Shown here: positions 56,103 to 64,000 of the stretch, piece after piece
How positions within the stretch are numbered: the stretch's first letter is position 1
Layout: the number at the start of each line of letters is the position of its first letter
Source of the DNA: Kappaphycus alvarezii
Taxonomy: Eukaryota; Rhodophyta; Florideophyceae; Gigartinales; Solieriaceae
Direction: 5' to 3'
Assembly: GCA_002205965.3 (NCBI GenBank)
Contig: NADL03000462.1
Span: forward strand, 1,869,001 to 1,933,000
Length of the DNA stretch: 64,000 nt
Translations under genes and position numbers: made by a program
Notes under the pieces: model-generated
Databases searched by the model: none
What the model was told of the DNA's origin: nothing
The model's input: only the letters and a program-made list of their open reading frames with translations

Positions 56103-56725
56103 ATGAACAAGAGGTCTGGACTTTTTGAGACTCTGTTTTTCTCTAAAGCCGGTGATCTACAGGCTTGGACTTCGTTGGGCAGTTAATAGATCCTCTAAAA
56201 GTCGATCACGACCAAGGCACCGACCGTCTTCTGCAAACAAATTTCCGTCTTTTTGGCCGCACGATCTACGAAAGAGGCCTACCAGATGCTCAGAAGGCCA
56301 TTGTCGACGAAGCTCAAGCTAAAGGACAAATTGATTATTTTCAAATCGATAATCTAGTCAAGGCTGCTCTTCAGATCGCGAAACTCGTCCCAGTCGACTT
56401 ACCGATTACCATGGTTCCACGTTTGATTTCCTCTTACCAGAAGGTTACGGTTTGTCGCCTTGAAAAGAATGAGAAGCTTTCTACCTTCGCCTCTCGCTTC
56501 CGTAGTCCAGCTGCTAAGCACCTCCTTCACTCTCAAGCATCCTCTTCTTTGCAAATCGGAGAAGCACTTGCCATTTCTCTTCTCAACAAAGCAATGTTGG
56601 AGGAAGAAATCTTCACGTATGCAAAGCTTCAGCTCATCGCTCACGCTGTGTCGAGAGCTAAAAATGAAGAGAAAGGTAGTTTTACGTTCAAGGTTTTACG
56701 TTCAAGGTTTGCGCGCCAGGAATGA
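56103..56725 (+). pseudogene. gag of the copia element
   Basis: ATG 56103 opens MNKRSGLFETLFFSKAGDLQ, then a frameshift near 56180 leads into the frame 56165-56725. That frame reads GQLIDPLKVDHDQGTDRLLQ, ITMVPRLISSYQKVTVCRLE, KNEKLSTFASRFRSPAAKHL and GEALAISLLNKAMLEE. The second part resembles the UBN2/retrotran gag region in which a matrix-capsid core interacts along a KLSxFxxRF motif. No zinc knuckle was recognised. The frame ends before a poorly readable stretch at 56726-57700, where a 109-codon frame (56782-57111) may contain remains of the gag C-terminus or protease. Confidence 0.7.
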
Positions 56726-57722
56726 CGGAGCTAAAGAACATTATCTTGCAGTTTGAATCCTAAAGCCAACCTATCGTCGATATGGTTTGCCCGATGAGTT
56801 ATCAAGACCTCTTCAATCTCCGATCTTCCGTTTCCGCCGTACGTTATCGATTTAACCAAATAGTTCAAGAGATTCAAGCCGAATCTCAGCCTTTGCAGGT
56901 CTTCAACATTGCTGAGATGTTTTTATCCGAAGGCCATATCTGCAGCTTGTATTTTGATGATGCCTTTCTCGTCCTTGGCAATTTGACGAACGCTATGTAT
57001 ATGGGATTCTCCTTCTATATCCATGAAAGGAGTTCAAACTCTTGTCGACAAAAAGTTTCAAACGCTTCTAGCCTCAAACGGTTACTAAAAGGCTATCGCT
57101 TTGGGTTCTGAAAACGCTAATCGTTCACCATGGGTGTCTCGAGGTCATCCAAGCGCTCAAAAGGCTGTAATTCAGGACACGCGTTCGAGTCGCAAACGCG
57201 ACAGATTCAAATAGAAGCAAGGGCATTCAGAACTAGAGATTTTTTGATTGCGACTATTTAGGCCACTACCTGGGAAAAAATTTGTGCAAGGCGCCTAGTG
57301 TATTCAAAATAAACAAAAAATCTCGTGCGACCGCCGCTTGCCTGAACTCTTGTAAAAACGTCTCGAAGAATGGTAGCACTTTTTTTTCGGACAGGCTCCG
57401 GCAAGCAACAAAAAACTAAGGTGCGTTGCTTCGCACGGAGCCCCTTCCGATTTTCTTCAGAATAGATATGATCCAAAACAGATCGTTGATAGAGGATGTC
57501 CTCGCAGCTTTAGTGGAGGTAAAGCGGCTGCTGCACTTTTACAGCCCTAGGAATTGAGTTCAAGTTCCGCTAACTCGACTGCGAGCCTAATTTTCCTGTT
57601 AACGGTCAAAATTGCAGTGAGGTGTAATTAACTGTTGGAATTTGGGATCTTCCACTGAAAGACTTGAACGGAGTGAACCTGAAGATAACTTTCTACATCA
57701 CCCCCGGTGAAGGCTTTTTCTT

Positions 57723-59112
57723 TTGGATAAAGACGTGCTTCACAAGTCATACGAACTTGGCCCTGTAAACTTGCTGCCTTTGCATCCAGGAGCTCGTGAC
57801 CTTTTAAAGCAACGTATAGTTTTCCAGTCGTACACAGAGCCAACGTCCCCCTTTAATTTTGAAGCCGTTAGAACGGATTTTTTCTTTGTGACATCTAAAA
57901 CTTCTTTCAAGACCTTCGTTACATTCCAGAGCTATTCATCGCGGGAAAATTCCAACAGAAAAGATTTCAGATGTCGACCCAAGTACAGAAAAGTCGCAAG
58001 AAGCTTTGTGAAAAAGCTTCATGGTTATTCCAACCTGCCTTTTGAATACATTGTGACTTTATATGAATGGGGTGGTGTCCTGACACCAGTTCTAAAGGAG
58101 GCATTAGAGGCCGCAGTCTCGAAATTCGCAACATGTAAGTAGACTGTCAGGCCATTGCGATCGTGAAAAAACAATCACGTGGAAGGATCTTCTCGAGCTT
58201 CAACGATTATCTCCAAATGGACTTCGTGTTCTTCCCCGGTTTCTACAACATACCAGTACTGTACGTCTCTGATTTTCATACCGCCTTCTTCGTCACTTCA
58301 ATATTACCATCCCGTGAAATGAAAAATGTTTCAAGGAAGCTTGAGATCCAATGGATTAATATCCATGCCGCTCCCAACAAAGTGTCTGACGACATTGAGT
58401 TCTTCAACCGAAAGTTTAGTGACGCCCTTTGTTATTTCGGAATCAATTAAGAATCTCATCCCGCGCGAAGCCACACCAAGCAGGGTTTCGTCGAACAGAA
58501 GAACGCAGTTATTCGCACCTTGGACCAGCGACCGCTGAAATATGCTTCTCACTTCAGCACTACTCGTGGATCTATATGGGACAGAGCAGAAGTGCTATCC
58601 AGAGCTACCTTCCTGAGTAATTTACTTTACGGAAGCAGGATAATGAGTAGCTTCGAACTTGGCTCTTGGTTACACGCCCTCCATCATCGATTTTACTCAA
58701 TCAAGCATGTCCAATTATATGCGAAAGGCTCATGAAGAGCAAGTTGTCAACAGGGCTCTCAAGCTTACCCTGGCAAAGCCACCAACCGAATACTCTGTGG
58801 AAATCCAACCTCGCGCGTGTAGACGAAGTGTACTTTTTCAAGCGTGGGCCCAAGTTTGGAATACGGAAAGCTGGCTTTGTTCGATCCAGAACACCGCACT
58901 GGATGGTCATTTCTCAAGGGAAATTTCATACCGTGAAGCCTGTGAAGGCCACATATGAGGATTTCAGCCAGTCTCCTTCGTCATGCTTACTACAAGAACT
59001 TGATAAAATTTATTTCTTCTTTCCTCGCAGCTACGCCGTCGACGAAGAGAATTTCCTGTATATTGTCGGTGACTGTGCAACGGAGACACTTCCGATATTC
59101 CGGGAACTCTAA
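57723..59112 (+). pseudogene. Integrase of the copia element
   Basis: Frame 57723-58142 ends with FVKKLHGYSNLPFEYIVTLY and KFATCK, fitting the pre-integrase zinc region. Frame 58163-58450 holds FSSFNDYLQMDFVFFPG with the first Asp, VLYVSDFHTAFFVTSILPSR, and INIHAAPNKVSDDIEFFNRK with the second Asp. After a stop and frame change, HTKQGFVEQKNAVIR carries the final Glu. Spacing is that of a retroviral-type integrase. Downstream frames 58666-59112 continue with less conserved C-terminal sequence. At least three frame changes and a TAA at 58448 make it inactive. Confidence 0.8.
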
Positions 59113-59819
59113 ACGGAGATAGAGATTCCATTTCCATTTCTTGCTAATGGCAAATAGAAGTCCTCTCCGTTCCGGGAAGAATCGTTACCGAGTAACGATC
59201 TTACAAATAGTGATGAAATCTTGGAATTATTCGATAAGGAAATTACTCTATGGTCACAGCATCGGTCACTACAATGCATGACTTCTTCCGAAAACCATTC
59301 CCGCATCAATAGACTATCCATTGGCATTTCGCCAAAAGAAATCAAGTACTGCAACAACCTCTTAGGTACACAACATCGCGCTTCATACCATAGGTTTCGC
59401 GATGACTTAAGACTTACCATCGACACTACCTCCTCGTACGACTCTCCAAGACCGGATAAGGACGTCAGATATCGATTTCAAGCCTTCGCTTTCACTTACG
59501 CACTCACTGCGGTCTTTCGAGTGGAAATTACTTCAAATTAAGTACAAAATACTTGGTGATATGCCGTGTAGCGATTTTCAGTTGCAATATGATCCAAGGT
59601 GGGTACTTGATAGAGCTATTGAGGCAGAGAAGTAGAACTACCGAAAGGCCGGAGCGTACAAGGAGGTCTAGTACAGGTCCCTTCCTCCGAATGCAAGGGT
59701 CATATCAGCTCATCATTTTTTCCAACTCCGCCTGTCTGCGGACGCCGGGAACTTGAAACTGAAATGCCGACTGTTTCCGCACGATAACAGAGACTAGGAA
59801 AAGGAAACCGTCCGTACGG

Positions 59820-60360
59820 ACTCTTCAACTGCGCATTTCGCCATTATTAGTATCGTCCTTACCATCGCTGCGACCCTTCAACTTCGATGAGCCAGCATCG
59901 ATATCAAGCATGCATATCTTCAAGCTTGAAAATTTCCTCGAGATGTATACATGCATACTCCCAATAGTTGGGCCTCGTCTCCGCGCGTGCTTTGGAAAAT
60001 TATCAAGCTAGCATACGGTCTTGTTGATTCAGGACGTCTCTGCCAGCTAGTTGTCGAAGAGTGGATGAAAGATTTTGGCATGGAATCAATACCAGATCTC
60101 CCGTAGTTTTTAGCTCTGAACAACTCTGATGGGGCTATTGGAATCACCATCGCAAAAGCTGTCGACGATTTTCTTCTTGTAGGAACAACGAGAGAAATAC
60201 AAAGATTTCAAAATGCTATTTCAAAGCAATTCAAAGTCGGAAACTTTGCCTTCGATGAGGACCTTGTATTCAAGCGCCCTCATATTCATCGAGAGTCCGA
60301 TAGCCCAGTGCGAGCCAGCATGAAAGCATACGTACACAAAATTGAGGCACTGTAGATTCC
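59820..60360 (+). pseudogene. Reverse transcriptase of the copia element
   Basis: In one main frame with stops: ASIDIKHAYLQA (palm motif A), FPRDVYMHTPNSW, VLWKIIKLAYGLVDSGRLCQ, LALNNSDGAIGITIAKAVDD with the catalytic VDD at about 60157, FLLVGTTREIQRFQNAISKQ and FKVGNFAFDEDLVF. Copia polymerases normally have YVDD; here it is AVDD. The AYGLVDSGR block replaces the usual LYGLKQAPR. TGA codons at about 59889 and 59925 and a TAG at 60104 interrupt it. Confidence 0.82.
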
Positions 60361-60399
60361 CCATGAGCGTCAAAAGCAAGCCTCACGGTGTAGCTACAC

Positions 60400-61066
60400 C
60401 TGATTAGCTAACGGCACATCAAGCGTTGGCAGGATCGTTGAAATTCCTCTGTCACGGCATTCTACCACAGGCATCTTTCCTAGCGAGCTATATACAGCGA
60501 AAAGTAGGGCTTCTTTGGTATCGAGCCTCTTGACGTCCAACTCAATGCTCGCTGAGCTTCGAAACCTTTCTCTGACCATCCTTTTCCTTGCTCCAAAAAT
60601 CCTTGATAGTACTTCGTACCTTGATTTTTCGATGCCAGTCAAGGATGATCTTCCTGCGGTCAAAATGGGTATCTGTCAGGCATATACTTGCCATCAAGGG
60701 GTGGAGATATCTTTCATGCGCTTGACTGGAGAAGCAGCAAGCAGAAAAGGGTCATTTTCTCCTCAATTGGAGCGGAAATTCATGCAGCGTCAAGCTCCGC
60801 CGAACGGGTATCTTTATTTGCTGATCGCATCAAAGAAGCACAAGAGAGTCCCGGGAATTTTCCTTTTGTCCTCACAGTTGACTCTCATGGCCTTTATTCG
60901 ACAATCACAACGCTTCATGAGGGAACTTATTATCGACTCCGCTCGACAGTTTCACGCCTTCGAGATTCATCCGAGTATGGGAAGATTACGACCATGCAGT
61001 GGATCAGTGGTCAACCTGACCAAAGTCCTCACAAAACTAAATATCGTGATGTTTCGAAAGCCTAGC
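60400..61066 (+). pseudogene. RNase H of the copia element
   Basis: LTAHQALAGSLKFLCHGILP opens the connection, and the domain proper is in frame 60688-61065 with IFHALDWRSSKQKRVIFSSI, GAEIHAASSSAERVSLFADR, VLTVDSHGLYSTITTL and QWISGQPDQSPHKTK. Catalytic candidates are the Asp in ALDW, Glu in AEIHA and Asp in TVDSH, matching the D-E-D pattern. The domain itself is free of stops over 126 codons, although an overlapping 233-codon frame in another phase exists and is a shadow. Confidence 0.75.
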
Positions 61067-61329
61067 GAGGTGATGTCATCTGGTCTTCTAAAGCCTGATA
61101 TGTTCCGCCATGCTAAGCAAATTAAGGGAACTGCGGCAAACCTACTATTCAGTTCGTACGCACTTTCTATTCCTCCTCAGATACATCCATTTTCTTCTTC
61201 TTCGGGGTTTTCTTAGATCCCTGCTCTTCTAATTGTCTCTTCTTTCTTTCGCGGCGCATGGCTGCCGGGATTCTCCTATTTTTCTTACCCTTCCCCTTCT
61301 TCTACATCTCCAGCTTAACACAATCTCCG

Positions 61330-61863
61330 ATGCAAGCTCTCAAGGCGCCTTCCTCTAGCCTCAATGCTAATTGTTTGACACTTTCTAGTATCAATCGCTG
61401 CCTTGCATCAAGCACCACAACATGGTCAACCATCTAGTCAAGTTGATCCCTTCCAAGTAGCTTTACCAGGTATAATTTTCCCAACGGTCCATCGAATTAA
61501 TTTTCTAGGTCATCAAGCAGTGGTTGGTCTCCTTTTCTCAGGTGGTATCGACCCATGTTTCAATCCAACCACTTTTGCGCATCTGCAAGACTGCTTGCGG
61601 ATATTGACCGGATTTGGAGAAGTTATTCCGCTTGTTCTTTTACATCCAGAGCTGACATGGCATATCCAAACACTTCCCGCACGCACTCTCCATGTTCTGC
61701 ATAACAGAATACCGGGTGTTTCTCCGCAATGTATGTTGCAGTATGAGTTCCACTTGATCTATCCCCATGCCCTTCCCAGCGAACAAAACGATCAGGGTGC
61801 GATGTGCAGTACCTGTCCAGCGAATCCAAGTAGTCAGCTCTCCGATGGATTGATAGCTTAGCC
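61330..61863 (+). CDS. Unidentified frame after RNase H in the copia element
   Basis: A frame open for about 153 codons (61403-61861) reads APQHGQPSSQVDPFQVALPG, IIFPTVHRINFLGHQAVVGL, GGIDPCFNPTTFAHLQDCLR, ILTGFGEVIPLVLLHPELTW and PHALPSEQNDQGAMCSTCPA. It is uninterrupted while the neighbouring polymerase genes are riddled with stops. Copia elements normally go from RNase H directly to the polypurine tract and LTR. It has no good ATG at its start, so it may continue upstream after a frameshift. No domain recognised; not obviously an envelope protein, since no signal peptide or membrane anchor is visible. Confidence 0.45.
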
Positions 61864-62851
61864 CCGATATGGCTCTGACTGGATCCGGGGTCGGTTCTTG
61901 CCTCGATGTCACACGTTATTGGAAGCCCGTCTCCTTCCAACTATGCACCCTGATCTTCAAGAGTGTAGAATTCCATCGTCTAAAACGTCCTCCGCCCGCT
62001 GTTCTGCCTATTTGAAGCGTAAAATCTCCCAGCAAGGAAGCCTTCCACGTTACACGAGCTATACATCAGCCTCATAACTTAGTACGTATTGGCATCCCTT
62101 GCGTGGCTGCTTGCCTTCTTTCGCTGAAGCCTGCCCACCCTACGACAGTTTATGATCCCAAACGTCTTCCCTTCTCGATGTCGCACCTACTCAACCATCA
62201 CCTCCCCATCGTACAATTCTAACTCGCGGCAGAAGTCAGTTGCCTCAATCGTTATCTACAAGCCGTCTACGCACGCATAAGCAACCATTCCATCTTCCTG
62301 TCATTAACCATGCGTAAGCTCGAAACCAAACTCACAGATCCTCCGACCAGTACTGCAAGCCCCTCGTACTTACGATCCACGCCACTCGTAACGTATCCTC
62401 GGCACTCTGTAGGTTGCAAGTGGCGCTTCTTGCACAAACCGGATAGCTGCGGAAAGGTGGAAGCAAATTTGGTCAGCGTCATTTCCGTGATGGGTGTAAT
62501 TGAGGTGTGTAAGGTACAAAGGGATGATAAACACGTTGTCGAGATGAGTGATAAGTGATGGAAGATGCCGGAGGATGGGCAAGGGACGTTTTAGTGGACA
62601 GGGGCTACTTTAGAGAAGGTTACAAAGTATAGTGAAAGGAAAAGAGTGCCGCTAAGGCGTCTTTGGACGCGCCGCGATACCTTCGTGAAGGACGACCTGG
62701 ATAAGTCGCACGGTGCATAGGCAGTGTGTTGTGAAGAAACTGTAATGCTTTATCAGACGAGAAAGTTTTTGAAATTCACTGGAATCCGTTCCTGTTGACC
62801 CGCCTTTGATAAAATGTTATCAAATTCGGGCCAACGGGGGGTGCGTGGTAT
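61864..62851 (+). other. 3' non-coding part of the copia element
   Basis: Short frames only. A G-rich tract (ACGGGGGGTGCGTGG at about 62835-62850) just before the inferred 3' LTR may be the polypurine tract. Confidence 0.45.
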
Positions 62852-63187
62852 GATGCAACTTAGGTTTACACCGGTGTCCCTCGAGTAGCCTCCAAAAACA
62901 ATTGCAGTTGTATTTTACCGTGTGGCACGGGGTTGGTCTGACTTCCCCGGCGACCGTACTGTATAAAGGTTGAGCTACCGGAACCATCTCTGGCTTCTGG
63001 GGTTAAAAACTTGCTACCATTTCCATTTTTGCATGCCCTCCGTTTCTAGAACCCCTCTTTCTGTCGTTTCTGATCATCCTACGCTGCCATCCTTTACTTA
63101 CAGTCATATCTACTCCGTCTACCACTTGCGTGCAGTAACTGGGTACGATCCACCCTTCCACACTCGTCATTATGCCGGTTCGTCACA
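62852..63187 (+). repeat. 3' LTR of the copia element (approximate limits)
   Basis: It contains TATA box CTGTATAAAGG near 62960 and the block shared with the 5' LTR through GCCGGTTCGTCACA. The left part is much diverged from the 5' LTR. Confidence 0.75.
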
Positions 63188-64000
63188 GTTGCAGCATATC
63201 AATTTCTAATTGACGACAATCTATTTCTATTTGATTTGATTTAATCGTCCCGGACGTTACTTGAATGTATAATATGAAACATTATAGGCCAAATTTTCTC
63301 ACCATGTGCGCCTAAACCAAAAAACGATGCATAAATCAGAATACGTGACAATCAACGTATCATAATTCTCATTTTCGAAGTTTCCTCTGTTCTAAGATAC
63401 TTATCATCTCAAAAAATATATTTCTAAACAGGCCAGAAACATTCGTCGATTCATTCGAAATATTTAATTTTTTTGGCGGCGAACTATTGAAGAGGTGGCC
63501 ATTCATGCAAGAGGGGGAGTTTTCGACTTTTCCGCATTTAAATGTTGAAATAGTTCACATCCATGAGATCCTTTTAGCAGTTCCGAAATGGCCGCGAATT
63601 CGGCTTGAATCCATAAGAATACTTCTATTTGCACTACTATATGCCTAACTCGTGTTTGGGTAGTGTATATTCTCTCGAAAATATTAAAACGTTAGAACCT
63701 GTCATTATATGGGATTACGAACAAATTTTTGCCTCCTGTTTGATATCTACTAGCTGATTGGGACTCTTATTGGCATTTATGAGAACTCAGCCTAGTTTGG
63801 TCTTTGCGAATTTTTTTACCACAAGGCTTTTTTCTCTTCAATAATAGTAAAAGTTGACGCGAAGAACTTAAACAATGCATTGGATGGTCATAAGAAACTT
63901 AAAAAAAACGATTGCGAAATTTCCATTTTTTCCCTACACTTCTGGTAAGAGACCAATTTTAAAAACTTGCCCTAGTGGTATTCCCAATGCAACGCTCAGA
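63188..64000. other. AT-rich flank without a recognised gene
   Basis: No frame, repeat or RNA motif found. Confidence 0.6.

Larger units (their letters stand above)
55769..63187 (+). mobile_element. Ty1/copia LTR retrotransposon, degenerate
   Basis: Two related sequences of about 310-336 bp (55769-56082 and 62852-63187) bracket gag, integrase, reverse transcriptase and RNase H. Integrase lies before the reverse transcriptase, the defining order of Ty1/copia. All genes are broken by frameshifts and stops. The element is about 7.4 kb, larger than the usual 5 kb, mainly through 1.8 kb after RNase H. LTR edges are estimated from the TG and TATA positions; no target duplication was found, so the limits are uncertain by some tens of bases. 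Confidence 0.85.

Noticed and set aside
60515-61216. 233-codon plus-strand frame
   Set aside because: It overlaps RNase H in another phase; the frame 60688-61065 carries the conserved motifs.
61403-61861. Envelope-like gene of a retrotransposon
   Set aside because: No signal peptide, membrane anchor or cleavage site is visible; left as unidentified.
1-64000. Genome-wide nonstandard genetic code
   Set aside because: TGA also replaces Arg and Trp in other elements and all three stops interrupt frames; kept only as a question for the gypsy families.
1-64000. CRISPR array, bacterial operon, riboswitch or integron
   Set aside because: No regularly spaced repeats or bacterial gene organisation is present; all coding content is eukaryotic transposable elements.

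Overview
The window is eukaryotic repeat DNA. I found no recognisable host protein gene, operon, rRNA or CRISPR array. Almost every readable protein stretch belongs to a transposable element, and nearly all are broken by stops, frameshifts or truncation. The organism cannot be named from this window. Intron-poor element genes, DDE transposases with a Myb-like partner, restriction-endonuclease-type LINEs and a possible circularly permuted tRNA would fit a red alga or another protist better than an animal or land plant, but this is a low-confidence inference.

Layout. 1-2192 is a minus-strand piece of a Ty3/gypsy chromovirus-type element, joined to a minus-strand LINE 3' fragment (2193-2697). 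2698-9170 is AT-rich DNA holding a decayed Tc1/mariner transposase (7915-8640) and a GC-richer noncoding island (about 5190-6130). 9170-10460 is a minus-strand DDE transposase pseudogene (copy D). 11040-17725 is GC-rich and made of several LINE fragments on both strands, whose C-termini carry a CCHC plus restriction-like endonuclease pattern; between them, at 13743-13934, lies a tRNA-Gly(UCC) in which the 3' half precedes the 5' half. 17950-19264 is transposase copy A. 19901-22981 is a truncated second Ty3/gypsy lineage. 23240-25700 holds a LINE reverse-transcriptase fragment, a HARBI1-like transposase fragment and a Myb/SANT-like partner gene. 25856-27183 is transposase copy B.

28670-42168 is an end-to-end 13.5 kb Ty3/gypsy chromodomain element with 670 bp LTRs, candidate primer binding site and polypurine tract, and a 5 bp target duplication CTGAA. 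It sits inside a fifth transposase-family locus (copy C), whose reading frame continues exactly across the insertion. Between its chromodomain and 3' LTR it carries a long decayed antisense reading frame (38058-39885) of unknown function. 43620-44330 holds a 250 bp Tc1/mariner-type MITE together with a paralogous empty site. About 45100-55760 is very AT-rich, with only orphan frames and a hairpin. 55769-63187 is a degenerate Ty1/copia element with LTR-like ends and an unexplained 1.8 kb segment after RNase H. The remainder to 64000 is AT-rich without visible features.

The strongest leads are the permuted tRNA-like locus, the antisense frame inside the 13.5 kb element, and repeated in-frame TGA codons at positions where the gypsy families normally have cysteine.
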